The translations under genes were made by a program, and so were the position numbers. Source: Sisyra terminalis (taxonomy: Eukaryota; Arthropoda; Insecta; Neuroptera; Sisyridae). Taken from it: a stretch of 64,000 bases of DNA. The notes beneath the pieces were generated by a model. The model ran no database searches. It had not been told where the DNA came from and saw nothing but the letters and a program-made list of their open reading frames with translations. Location of the stretch: assembly GCA_958496175.1 (NCBI GenBank), contig OY292278.1, positions 32,798,001 to 32,862,000 of the forward strand, written 5' to 3'. Positions 47,244 through 59,139 of this stretch are shown here, one piece after another. How positions within the stretch are numbered: position 1 is the first letter of the stretch; every line of letters begins with the position of its first letter.

Positions 47244-47420
47244 TATATCACAATAATATTGTTTATGCATTTGCTATTTAATGCGGGACGCACCCACACA
47301 GTGCAACTCCTTGCAATTATTTAACACCAACTCAATCCACCAACTGTTTCACCAACAAAAATGAACACAGAAATCTCTTACGACATAGTATATGTACATT
47401 CGTCAGTTTAGCAACCATAT
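46140..47420. other. GC-richer non-coding island 8
   Basis: Large repeat-free block of mixed composition. Contains GCGGGAAACACCCGC (46350-46364; 5-bp arms), GTGACATCATC near 46401 and CATATGAATGTG near 46289. Open frames on both strands (46147-46350, 46270-46494, 46439-46654, 46645-46914, 47076-47324) lack domains. Candidate regulatory or conserved block. Confidence 0.4.
47213..47243. repeat. (CAT)n microsatellite
   Basis: About ten CAT units in a row inside island 8. Confidence 0.9.
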
Positions 47421-47429
47421 CTGTTAGCA

Positions 47430-48315
47430 ACCCTTAACTGCGTTTTTTCAATGTTGTAAATAATTAGATGCAATTTCATATTCGCTTGAAAATTCCATGT
47501 CAAGGCTGGAAAATAGCTCTATACTATTTTATGAATTCCGTGGAGAATTTCAATTATTTGCAAATAGAATCACGTAGCTGAAATTATCATAATAATATGG
47601 ATAGCAGTCCTCGTTTACACCTCATCAAAAATTTCCATGAGGAAAATACAATCAAACTTAAAGTTTTCTTTCGAAATAACGTTGAGCTTTTTTAATATTT
47701 GCAAACTTCCTACAATTTTCATATTTTCCTTTTCTTTTTTTTATTCTAAAAAAAGAGAATAAAATTTTAAACAGTACCAATTAACTACTCTTTCAATATC
47801 GTAAAATAAGTAAAAATTTAATTAGTTTTACAATTTCTTAATGTCTTTCTTGGAAATCTAAAAGCAAGTATTTTTTTTTTTTGAAATGATGTAAGTCCAT
47901 TTTATATGATACAGAGAAAACTAAATTATGGTTATCATCTTAAAATGACAAATGTCCTATAAAAATTCCAAATTTTAAACTATTTGGTGTATTTGAATTC
48001 AGTTGCCAGTAATAAAGGTTCCGGTGAAATTGACATCCGAAGAATAGTAGGAATGGCTAGAAGTGCGATAAACAGATTATCTAATGCCATTGAGTATCTC
48101 TGTCAATTCTTACTCTTTACGTGGGGTTAGTATTAACAGTAAAATCCTATGGCTTCTATACCTTTATTCATTTCATTATATTTAACACGGTGCCTAGTTT
48201 ATTATCTTAAATATTACAGTTGGAAGACTTATAAAAGAAAAACTACTCGAGACACGACTTCGTTTGCGGTCTACGAGTCAGCAACTTTAGAAATAATGAA
48301 GAAGAACAGAAACTA
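47430..48315. other. AT-rich stretch without gene
   Basis: Nothing recognisable. Confidence 0.45.
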
Positions 48316-48318
48316 CAG

Positions 48319-48469
48319 CCTACTGGTGGCCGAGTGGTCAAAATGAACGCTTCAAAACCAGTAGGTGTTGGGCTTGATCCTTGATTCGACCAAATTTTCG
48401 AAATTTCTTAAAATATCGAAGAAATGAAAAGGAACCAAGAACCAGAGAGTGCTTACTAACCCTATAGAC
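48319..48469 (+). mobile_element. tRNA-derived SINE, interrupted or truncated at its 3' side by a hAT element
   Basis: Starts CCTACTGGTGGCCGAGTGGT, continues with AACGCTTCAAAACC, GTTGGGCTTGATCC and ACCAAATTTTCGAAATTTCT, and reaches CTAACCCTATAGAC, equivalent to the SINE's TTAACCCTAGAGTC. The hAT element starts exactly there. The expected SINE tail is not recognisable beyond it. Confidence 0.7.
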
Positions 48470-48669
48470 CAGTGTTTCTTAATCTGGGATACCCGCACAT
48501 CCAGAAGTGCGGGAAGGTATTTTTGGGGGTACAAGAGAATCCTTTAACAATATAAATTATGAAATTTTTGATAAAAAATTTCGCAAAAAATGTATTTCTC
48601 TTAACTATTTAAAAAACCTATTTTCAGATTAAAAGGGGTGCAGCTCACTTAAAAGGATAAGAAACGCTG
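48470..48669. mobile_element. hAT (Buster-type) non-autonomous element, 200 bp
   Basis: Left end CAGTGTTTCTTAATCTGGG. Right end read inward is CAGCGTTTCTTATCCTTTT. Flanks CTATAGAC (48462-48469) and CGATAGAC (48670-48677) are an 8-bp duplication with one mismatch and central TA. Non-coding, inserted in a SINE. Confidence 0.85.
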
Positions 48670-48679
48670 CGATAGACTA

Positions 48680-49650
48680 ATCTGGTTAATAAAACCTGAA
48701 ATTGTAGGGAATGGAGAGCAATTACGACACAAGTTGCTAATGATCACGAATTTTAGTAATAAGAGAACGACCAAAGAAGAAGAGTAATTATAATATCGCT
48801 TTTATTTGAAACTATTTCTTTTGAATAAATTCAATAACTGAATTTCACTTATTCTTCAATTTAAATGGATTGCCATCATCTCAAAAAGGTATAATCAATT
48901 CGAAACATCTGAATTTTCGTATTCACTAAGTCAGATTATCCAAAATCGATTCATAAACCTTACGCCGCAAAATTGTAGTTCTCCTGTATTATTGGCACTG
49001 TACTGTATTATTGTATCTGTTTTATTGGTAATCAGTGGTTTCAAAGTCTTAGAACTGCTAATGTAAAGTGTAAACAATAAAAACTATCTTCAATTTGTTG
49101 TAGCCCCGAGCATTTTTGAGGATTTTTTATTTTTAAATAATTTACACTTTGTTGTTTTTGCGCAACTTTTCGCAATTTATTACTATTTTTTCTAGCGATT
49201 AAAAATAACAGTAAACTGTTTAAAGAATAAGTTTTAAACAAAAATTCTATAAATATATATTTTATTATATTTTATTTTGAAATATTCGAAGTTATGATTT
49301 ATCAACTATATTTTTCAATCATATGTAAATGGTTAAGAAGGTTTTCTTGTATGACGTAATTTTTTTTTTTGTATAAATAATTCCTTAACATATCCTGAAT
49401 ATGGAGGTAAAGTGATTTTTTAAAATTAGAAGTTGTTATAAAGATATAGTCGTTTCAAAGATACAGAAGTCATTACAATCTTAACCGTCCTAAAAGCTTT
49501 AAGTCCGATTTTCTCAAAACTGTTTCTCAAACTTTCCTCCATCGTATCTTGAGAATAGTTTGGCCGACTGGCTTTCAATTCATAGGGTAGACTCAGTACA
49601 AGTAGAAGCATGTAACTAAAATCCTCAAAAAATCCGGAGAATTATATTAT
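48680..49650. other. AT-rich stretch without gene
   Basis: The minus-strand frame 49426-49611 shows no family. Nothing else recognised. Confidence 0.45.
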
Positions 49651-49653
49651 TTT

Positions 49654-49830
49654 ACAGCTTAATACAGATTCTCAGACGACTAGAATCAAAATAAGCAATT
49701 AAAACTTGAGTTTTAATCGCGACGTTTCGGCCCCTTTATTGAGCCTTCCTCAGGCGCTCATAAACAATCGCATTAACTAGTATTATTATATTATTATATC
49801 CTAGTCCTCTGAGAATCTGTATTACACTGT
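49654..49830. repeat. Short inverted-repeat element with hammerhead-like motif
   Basis: Left arm ACAGCTTAATACAGATTCTC then AGACGACTAG (49654-49683) is repeated in inverse at 49801-49830 with few mismatches. Between them lie a perfect small hairpin ATTAAAACT/AGTTTTAAT (from about 49699) and the hammerhead-like motif on the minus strand. At 177 bp it is the most compact unit of this kind in the window. Confidence 0.65.
49723..49753 (-). ncRNA. Hammerhead-like motif in the 177-bp inverted-repeat element
   Basis: Minus strand: CTGAGGA, extra A, stem GGCTC with loop AATAAAG and GGGCC (five pairs, one G-T), then GAAACG followed by TCGCGATT. A third independent stem sequence that still pairs. Confidence 0.5.
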
Positions 49831-49834
49831 TATC

Positions 49835-50395
49835 ACCAAGGATCTGAAATTTGACCATAATATTATTTAATAACAAAAGTATAAGAAAAAAAAAACGTAA
49901 AATTGCATCTTTTTCTTCAGAAGTCAGCCGAAAATAAAACTTTCCATATTTTCAATCGATTTTAGTTCATTCCATGCTTTTAAGCTTCAGATTAAAACAC
50001 CGTTTTTTTACTTGATATAAACCCATCAACCAAAATCGAGGAGGAAGTAAGCGTTTAATATGTTCGCGATGGATATCTTGGGAGCTTTTTAACTCACGTT
50101 CTACTAGAGACTTTTCGCTAAAAATTTATATGAATACGCTAAAAATAATTATAAAGACTCAAAGTTCTATCGTTTGTATTGGCCCTTAAGAAAAGTTCCC
50201 AAAAATGCTTGAAAAACAGGCCCTTACACGGGAGAGCCCCCTTAATAGAGTGTTGACTAATAAATACTTTGAGTGAAACTTCTATTTTAATGTGTTGGAT
50301 CAATAAAATTACCACCAATCCGTCTGATTTTATTAATGATTTGGAAAAAAGGGATATCAGTTCTTAACTGTGAACTCATCCAGACACATAACAAG
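49835..50395. other. AT-rich stretch without gene
   Basis: Nothing recognisable. Confidence 0.45.
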
Positions 50396-50399
50396 AGAG

Positions 50400-51480
50400 A
50401 TGGAATTGATCGAAGACGGATAATGTTGCGGTATTAATATAATATATCGAATCAATAGTAATAAAAGCTAGTCGATTACGATCAAGTGCGATCTCACAGC
50501 GGTGGTCGTTCACTTCGATTTAAATTGAATTTCTAGCGGCGTTGATCATCGTAACCACCCGCTGTTTTATGCACAAAAGACATGTTGTGTATTATATTAT
50601 TGAATCAAATTCAAAACGATTCCGAATGCAAAGGCGTAGATAGAATGGTTCAATTATTATTGATTATTATCCTTTATCATCATCACACAGCGCAAATGCA
50701 TTTTCAATTAAACAACGAACGCAACGTGTTGAATACAGTGAAGACTTTTTCAATTCAAGTTCAATCTGAATTTTGTATCTACAATGTTATATGTTGTGTA
50801 TAGTGTCGCCCTTTGAGGCTATTATGAAATGATTTAGCATTTATAGTTGTGTCAAAATATATTACAACGACCATTGTCTCGTCGGTCGACTTCATAAAAA
50901 CTGTTTCCAAATATAAAACGTTTAATTGTGTAATGAGCAACAACAGTACTTGTAAGCATTTAAACGAGATGAACAAACAATCCATTTGATTGCATTGATT
51001 TACAAAAAAAACGCATTTTGATAAAGAGCGAAGACGTATATATTCATTGTTAACATCTGTAGATTCGTATATTGGAAGTAACAGTTGCGGTCCTTTCCAC
51101 ATCTCTACGTCACATTGCAATCTGATGCAAAAAGATTTCAATGCGACATCTGAGCAGGTGGCATCGCTAATTTGCTATGTCTGATACTTTATCTGTTTGT
51201 TATTTATTGTGGCTTTGCTGGATATAAATACAGCGTTCTTTCTATGCTGTAAAGGAGTTATTGGCGCGCATTGTATGCCAGAGATAGGAACCGAAGAAGG
51301 CCTATTTCGTAGCGAAAATAGCATCTATCGTGTTTGTGTGTGATGTTCCGCACAATTCCTCTTGTCAGATATGTCGGGATTTGTGTATGGATTTTCGATT
51401 CTTCTTTAATAATGTCCGATGAGTTATTCTTGCCCGTTTTCCATTTAAGTCCTTTGTAATAATCGGATTATTAACGTATG
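50400..51480. other. GC-richer non-coding island 9
   Basis: Repeat-free block. Contains CACAGCGGTGGTCGTTCACT near 50495, an E-box CAGGTG near 51155 and GATAAAG-type words. Open frames 50582-50803 (plus) and 50779-51141 (minus) have no recognisable domain. Candidate regulatory or conserved block. Confidence 0.4.
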
Positions 51481-51489
51481 GAAAAAAAT

Positions 51490-52725
51490 TAGACAACATA
51501 GCAGTAAGTTCTGAGAAAAAACTTGTTTTTTGTATAGATTGTCACTATCTTTTTTCCAAACTTTTGGATCTTACCCTAAAATAAGCCTATATGAAATTTT
51601 AAAAAAAAATCATCTCAAGTTTTAGCCTTTCAATAACGTTAACAGGTGCCACCGAACGATAAAAAATGTGTATATAAATTAGCTTTTTTACTTAAAAATT
51701 CAAATACAATAATAAGTTTGTACTAGTAATTCTTCCGTCGTATTTAGGTCTGAAAAAAGCAAAACACCCAAAGACTTTAACACAATTAAAAAATGATAAA
51801 AAATATATTTTTTTAGAACTAATATGATGTATGAAGAACAACCCAATTTATTAACAAAATCTTCAACAAAAATTGTATTTTAAAAATAAAATCCCATTTT
51901 AATGATAAATTGCTCAGTGCCACGGGCCAATAGTAGGCAATTATTTACATTATGGATTTAATGAGACACAACCTATTCCACCCTAATTTTCATTAAAATT
52001 CGGCTTAATTTTAATATAAAAGTTTTAACAAAAGGAAATAAAAATTCTTAAAACAATTAAGCTGTAGGATTTTAAGCGTAACAGTGCTTAATCTGCAACC
52101 CGTTTTATACATTTTCCGCCCAAAATTATTATTGTAAATTTACCTTTAGATGGGTGCAGTGGGCAAAAATTATTCTTTTTTTTTCAATACCAAAAAATTA
52201 TTTACTGAAGTCTCTAAATAAAGCATCTCGAAAGAAAAGCTCTTATTATTAAAAGTAAGCATTGCTTTCTATCTTCTGGAAACTAAATCATTTTCAATGC
52301 ATTTTTTGTAGAGAATAAAAAAACACTACAAAAAAATACTTTTATACTTTTATCATTATTCAAAACATTGAAATTATTTTGGAGCAGTTTTAAAAAATGG
52401 AAAAAAAGTTTATAAATATTACAAATTATTTATAAACGCTTAATTACAATTAAGTAAAACAGTTCATTTTTGTAGATCAATATATTTCCTATGCAATTAC
52501 TATTACTATTTTCCAATAATTACTAACTATCCATTTATAATATAAAAAGTAGAAAAAAAATTCTCACAGTTTTGAACTCCAAAATCATTCGAATGGTTAA
52601 AGTAATGAAACAAGTAGGTATAAGAAATGTTTGTTGTATTGTTTTGTAAAGTACTTAGTTTTCTACAAAAATGAATTTTGGTATTTATTTATTTTTTGGA
52701 TTAGACAGTGACAAACTAATCTCTC
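51490..52725. other. AT-rich stretch without gene
   Basis: Nothing recognisable. Confidence 0.5.
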
Positions 52726-52727
52726 CT

Positions 52728-53165
52728 ACCTACTGGTGGCCGAGTGGTCAAGGTGACCGCTTCAAAACTGATAGTTGCTTACAATTTTTAATAACTTTTG
52801 ATTTACGATTTTTGGAGTATGAAAGGAAAGAAAGAATTGGGGTTACGATCTTTGTAACGGAAGTTGGTTACTCATCATAGTTTTTCATTTCCTAGCGACG
52901 AATAAACTCATCTTTTGAATTACCAAATATTTTCAATTTAAACTGAGTTAACATAATAAAATATTTTATAATCGTTGTTCGTTATTGCGGTTATAAACAT
53001 TAGTTGTAAAACAAAAAATAGTTGAAACTTATTCCCAAAAAATCAAACTAGAATTTTACAAAGAAGTGTAATTTTTTAATTGCGTCCATAAATACAAACA
53101 CATTTTTTTCTTATTTACTCTAGAGTAGCTTAGAACCTTAGTAGTTCTAACGCGATGATAAATGA
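52728..53165 (+). mobile_element. tRNA-derived SINE split by about 290 bp
   Basis: The head CCTACTGGTGGCCGAGTGGT, then CAAGGTGACCGCTTCAAAAC (52728-52770), is followed by a decayed body including TTGATTTACGATTTTTGGAG (to about 52815). The tail part, TTATTTACTCTAGAGTAGCT then AACCTTAGTAGTTCTAACGC and GATGATAAATGAC, reappears at 53110-53165. The intervening 290 bp of unknown AT-rich sequence is probably an insertion. Two separate fragments are the alternative. Confidence 0.55.
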
Positions 53166-53229
53166 CAAAAAAAAGATGAACTTTTCTTAAGCAATAAAGA
53201 GACAATAACATACTGCAGCTAATATAACA

Positions 53230-53375
53230 CTGGGGAGCTGGACTAAATTAGTTTAGACTTCAGGTCCTATTACAAAGCTATTTTTTTTAAATTGAAGCTC
53301 AAGCTCTGACTCCGGAGCCAATGTAGGACTTTAGCTTCAACACTAGTGAATTCCAACTTCTGGTCTAATTTTTTC
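53230..53375. repeat. Degenerate ACTCCGACTC-type tract
   Basis: GAAGCTCAAGCTCTGACTCC and GGAGCCAATGTAGGACTTTA, with similar words, suggest a decayed short-period repeat. The same texture returns at 53590-53690 (AACTTCAACTCCGATTCCCT, then CTCCGAACTCTGACTCTC). Confidence 0.35.
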
Positions 53376-53377
53376 AA

Positions 53378-53498
53378 TTGTTATTTACCGTCGCTATAAA
53401 ACTACTAAGGTTTTTCGCGACTCTAGAGTTAATACAATCCGTAATCGAGAAATATTGAAAATTTGCTCGATACGAGGATCGAATCCAACGCCTATCAA
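53378..53498 (-). mobile_element. tRNA-derived SINE, minus strand, 5'-truncated
   Basis: In reverse orientation: tail TTATTTACCGTCGCTATAAA, CGCGACTCTAGAGTTAA, CGTAATCGAGAAATATTGAA, AATTTGCTCGATACGAGGAT and the B-box complement CGAATCCAAC. The head is missing. Confidence 0.8.
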
Positions 53499-53699
53499 TA
53501 AATAAATAAAAAATTGTTTTAACTAACATTATTTTTGATCGTAAGTCACTATATAGTAAAATGCAATTTTATATTCACTGTACTATACTGTTAAATTCGG
53601 TTTCAACTCCTCTTAAATCAAAATATTAGCTGTAACTTCAACTCCGATTCCCTGGCTCCGAACTCTGACTCTCAATCTTTAAATAAAGAGGTGATGAAT

Positions 53700-54895
53700 A
53701 TTTGAATTTGAAGATTATTACCACTACAATTAAAATCATCGAGATATCTCTAGTATAATAATTGTTATTGTAGAAATTAAAATAGTGATGATAAATGCAC
53801 AACTTCAACTCGGTGATGACATTCGTAGCAGAAGGAGCTTATATATAGAAATCGTGTTCAAAATATCCAATAACCAACATTTCGTTAAAAAATTTTCTCT
53901 TTTAAACCAAAAGTTATAAATAAACTTATAATTTAAATGCGATTCCCGAGGTTACAATGCACTTCCAAACCAAATGATGCACAAGATCTTTTGACTTCAC
54001 CATGTTTGTGTTAGTACGTTATTATTTTATTCGTTAACATTTTCTTGTTTTTTTTTTTTTTAAAGAATTAACTGTAAAGGTTTGACAATAAAATCTAAAT
54101 CCGTTTCAATTTTACTACAAAAACCACTTCGATGTAGTTTCATTTTATCTTCATTTGTATATCAATCTGATGCCAAACACTCGAATGATTTATTAACTTG
54201 GAATCATTCGAAATAAAAGTGTCCATATCTTATCTGTCTAGGAAGCGATATTTCTAAAATCCAAACTAGATCACGAGATCAAATTTCGTTGTCGTCTACT
54301 TGATGTTTACCTTGAATATTTTGATAAATGGTTCACCTGGATTCTAATGATATATCAACCATCGAAAGATTTCACCGATAACGTTGTAGTGTATGTGTGT
54401 TTGCATTTCTTATAACACCTGCATTAATAAGTAGGTTTGAATAATTTAAATATTTCGCTATATAATATCGATTGATCTTTGCGCTGATTTGTAGTGTAGT
54501 TTAAAAGGGGTAATATGCTTAATAGCAAGAAGTATAACTCAATGATTTTTGACTATATTTTCTTGCATTTTAGTAAATTTGATTTGAAAATAATATCCAT
54601 GACTTTAACATTACGATTTATTGTGGATGGTGAATCAGAGGTTGAGAATTTAAACATACTTGACAAATTAGAAGTAAGATCTAAAGAAAATCTTAAAATA
54701 GTTTTGGTACAATAAGAATATCAATCGCATGTGAGTTAATTAAGTTCATTTTCAATTATAAGCAATATTTTTCTCTTCTATGAGTCTATGGAATATTGGT
54801 TTCCTGTTAAAAGAGAAGAGCAATTAATTTTTTTTCAAATAAACAATATGAAAACAAGGTATTCACCATTGCGGGGATAACGCAAGAGAAAACAA
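53700..54895. other. AT-rich stretch without gene
   Basis: Nothing recognisable. Confidence 0.45.
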
Positions 54896-54899
54896 AGAA

Positions 54900-55800
54900 A
54901 TAAGATACGCGATCCGATTAAATATAGAGAAACATGATGGAGTATTATTGTCCAACGGCAACACACCATAGTTCTGGCACATTGTACATATAGAAAATAT
55001 GGAGAGGTATATCATCTATATGTAAACCGGAGATGTTTCCGATAAGACAATACCACCGTGTATTTGAATCCCTTCACTGCCCCCATCCCCACGAAACTCT
55101 AATATATTTTAATATACATAAGAACACAGAATATGATGGATTCAAGTTAACTATACACTCGTAATAATAATAGCAACAATAATATTATAAATGTGTATGA
55201 GATAAGTTTTGTGTATAAACTGATCCTTTGTTTCTATATTTCTCTGCGACGTTAAGTACTGCATTATGTATGGATGTGTGTATGTAAACCCGGTTGTTTC
55301 CTGATCAGAGGAATGCTCGAACGGCTCGGGACAGATGGAACGAATCGCTTCATTCCAAGTCCCGACGATTCGCTTTTTAGCTGGCGACATGATCAGCAAC
55401 CTTCAGGAGAACAGAGCCTTCCATGGCAGGAAATGAATTTTCGCCCGTTGCTCGGCCACAACAAACATACGTTGAGTGCTCACTGAATAATATCATGTAG
55501 TCGCTTGTCTCGTCTCAAAAATAAATCACACCATTCCCCAAACACATACTGTGTTTAAAATCCCATATACAAAATGCCAACTCGGTAACAATTCGCAACC
55601 TCATCCCACGTGGCCGAGTCTCATATGTAATGCACATCCTTTCGAGCGCCCAAACGACAACGCTTCTTCCATGTCCAGTTTCGTTGCTAATAATATTCTA
55701 GTCATTGTCTCGAGGAAATGGATACAGGTGAATTGTGGTCCGATTCTATCTATTGCTATTAGTTTTTACTGACACTGACATCAGTTATATTCATAGCTTA
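54900..55800. other. GC-richer non-coding island 10
   Basis: Repeat-free block. The strongest GC patch (55.28-55.48 kb) includes an inverse pair GGACAGATGGAACGAATCGC / GTCCCGACGATTCG and the open frame 55274-55486 (70 codons) without a known domain. Candidate regulatory or conserved block. A small exon cannot be excluded. Confidence 0.4.
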
Positions 55801-55804
55801 TACG

Positions 55805-56203
55805 CGATTAAAACTCTGATTTTCAAATTGCATAAACTCTATTAATATGCATAACATTTATTTGATCGGATTCCAATTTTCAAATTCAATATAACTTTAG
55901 ATGTTTCCCCCAATTTCGATTTAATGGCTAAAAACCTTTCAACATCGAACAAACCCCGAACTAACTGGTAAACTTCCACAATCTTTTCCAATAAAAAATA
56001 TTTTCATAACTATTTAAGAAAAACAGTATGTTCGGTATGAACGGTAAGTTCTAAATATTCATGCTTTAATATTCCTTTACTTTGGTATCTGTATGCTAGG
56101 TCATCGTTACGTTAATCTAAGGTAGATTACCCACGATGACAAAGATGCGTTCAAATATGGGTTTAATATGAATTACTTTTAAAATATGAGATCAGAAGTA
56201 ATA
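55805..56203. other. AT-rich stretch without gene
   Basis: Nothing recognisable. Confidence 0.45.
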
Positions 56204-56211
56204 ATAAACAT

Positions 56212-57266
56212 TAGGGTGTCCGTTATTTCCCAAATTGATTTTTTACAGCGATCGCTCCCTGAATTTTTAGTTTAAGATATAAAAAAAATTATCCAATACA
56301 ATTAAGCTCTTAATTTCTTTATTAAACCGTGCCGGAATCCATTTAAATAACATGGGATTATTTGACTTTTTACTTTGATTTTTTTTTCTCAGAAACAAAT
56401 GAATAAAAAGATTTAAAATCAAATTATTCTGACGTAAAATTTAACGCTCTACAAAAAAGGTTTCTTATAAATTTTCGATTAAATCACTCCATTAAAAGTT
56501 ATTCAACATTTCACTTGTGCTTAATATAAATCTTGCAATATTTTCAACTTTTTGCTCATTTTTACTTTTTTAACTATAAAATCATTGGAAGAGAAGTAAA
56601 AAATTATTATCATTAGAGCGCAAGTAATTATTTGTGTTAATTTTATGGCTTGAACTGAAAATTAAACAAAAAAAAATCATTTTTTGACAATTAAAACAGG
56701 TGACATAAGATCCAAATTCGCTATAGTCAAGTCGTGAAATTCAATTTATCCAGGATAAATTTTCGTACTTTAATCAATATTTTGTACCTACGAAGTGAAT
56801 TTCATACTAATTAGTGAGACTATCGACAAAAGTTCAATTATTATTCGAATTTTTATCATTTCACCTGACGGCATCTATGAGAAATTTCTTAGAACTTGTA
56901 GTGAACATCATTTTTATTGAGCCTATATTCGATTGATTTGTCGTTAAAAAGTTAAATGTTGAATAACTTTTAATGGAGTGATTTAATCGAAAATTCATAA
57001 GAAACCTTTTTTGTAGAGCGTTAAATTTTACGTCAGAATAATTTAACCTTAAATCTTTTCATTCATTTGTTTCTGAGAAAAAAAATTCAAAGTAAAAAGT
57101 CAAATAATCCCATGTTATTTAAATGGTAAAAGTAACGTGGTTCCGGCATGGTTTAATCAAGAAATTAAGAGCTTAATTGTATTGGATATTTTTTTTATAT
57201 CTTAAACTAAAAATTCAGGGGGCGATCGCTGTAAAAAAATCAATTTGGGAAATAACGGACACCCTA
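56212..57266. mobile_element. 1,055-bp DNA transposon with about 300-bp terminal inverted repeats
   Basis: Starts TAGGGTGTCCGTTATTTCCC and ends with its exact complement. The inverse match continues for about 300 bp (56212-56514 against 56950-57266) with only scattered differences and a short indel. The flanks ATAAACAT (56204-56211) and ATAAACAT (57267-57274) are a perfect 8-bp target duplication. The inner 430 bp has no coding frame, so the element is non-autonomous. Very long repeats with 8-9 bp duplications are seen in Mutator-like and some foldback elements. hAT elements also make 8-bp duplications but usually have short ends, and this target lacks the central TA of the Buster copies. Superfamily left open. 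Confidence 0.9.
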
Positions 57267-57279
57267 ATAAACATGCTAA

Positions 57280-59135
57280 AGTAAACAGGTGAAGGCTGCG
57301 TAACTGAGTGGAGAGACATTAAAGAAAATCATCATAAATTTTCTCAAAGGTTTTCAAAAGTTATGGTATAGCTATTCTGCTAAAGTTATGAAATAGGTAT
57401 TGCTTTGAGGAAACATTACAAAATGCTGTAGATCTTTTAACAGGGCAGTGTCATTCCAGGAAACACGTTCACATCAATGAATCAGCTCTAGGGAATCAAT
57501 GGTATTTTAATGAGGAAAACTGCCTATCACATCCTAATCTTATTTTCGCTTTAGAACTTACTTATTGTTAGTGTAGTTCTCTGGAACTATGTAAACATGA
57601 GCTGGGAAATATCCTTATGAAACTTATCAGTTATTACTAAGATTTATTTCCGAAACGAATCCGTTTATTGGAACTAAGAATCACATTGGAGTCAATAGCT
57701 CTTCTAAGACGCAACACAAATCTCCAAAAAGAGGTTTCCGAAAATTGTAATAGCATTGTACTGGATCGATAATTCTTAACACAGTATTAAAACAATATGT
57801 TTTACCATTAAGACAATATGTTTACATATCATACTATTACCGAGTAGTAGATGCCCAGAACTAAAACTATACTACAGTTGTGGATGATGAAAATGAAAAA
57901 TGTTTCAAAACATATCTTTTAAAATTTTAAGAAGTTTTATCGAGAATATTTCAAAGACTTGATCCTGTTATATATAAGAGTTCATATAAAATTTAGTTAT
58001 AATAATATTGTTATGTTATGATTCTTTTATACTACTTGCTTAATAAATTACACTAAGGTCCTTTTTTTCTAAAATTCATCATATTTGATGCATTAGTCAT
58101 TTTAAACTTTTGATTTTAACACAAAAATTATCTTTATTGAAACTAATAAAAAAATTATTACTTCAAACCTCATAACGACAAGCCATTAAATCTTTTATTA
58201 CTTGCTCAATTTGCGCCTTTGTCACTTTCCAAATCCTCAATTAATGTCGTTAACATCACTTTTCCTATTCCATCAAATTTTTCGTTCAGTTTTACGTAAT
58301 ACAAACTCCACTAACTGATCGTAAATATGAATCAAACTGATAAAATTATATACATAGGTAAGTACATTATTATTATTATTATTAAAACGGATGTTTCACA
58401 AACCTGATTGTTAGGCCTTAAACGCGTTATTAATCATCATATTGTGCTCATACATAGAAAGACCTACCACACGATTATCCCTGAGTCCTCCAGCGAAACA
58501 ACAACAATAATATTGTGCATATTTATATGGAAAGTTTTGTTTATTTTATACGAACTGATAACGATATAAATGAGTCGAGTGAATGATTTTCTTTCTATCT
58601 GATCTGAATTAAATGTAAAGAAAAATTATAAACGCACTTAGAGTAAAATCAATTATCATTTCCGGGTTTATTATTGTGCTCTCCATTGAATTCTAGTGGG
58701 TTTATATTTTTATTAATGTAAATAAACCTATTAATAATATGATATAAATATTTTTATCTCCATTGCTGCCATATTGAATAACTGTTTCATTAAAAAGCTT
58801 ACACTTATCTGGTAATTATCGAATTAAAATCAAACATGCTTCATAAATTGTACTTAACACATTTGTAATAATCATTTGGAACTCTGACCTTACGCCATGT
58901 ACATTGAAAGACTGGAGATTAAACTCACCTGAAAAAAAGAAAAGAAAAATTAATGGTTGAAAAAAAATTTAATAAACAACTCATTTTTTAAAGCTTTATA
59001 AAACAAAAGCGCCAACGCTTATGGATAAGGGGTTGTAGATAGTTCCAACCCCCTTTTGAAAATTCAGATATTCTAACGGTAATTATAAAAGTAAACGGGT
59101 TAGTTAGTCAGTACAGACTATACTCTAATTATTTT
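57280..59135. other. AT-rich stretch without gene; (TTA)n at 58367-58383
   Basis: No coding or element remnant recognised apart from a short TTA microsatellite. Confidence 0.45.
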
Positions 59136-59139
59136 TATA

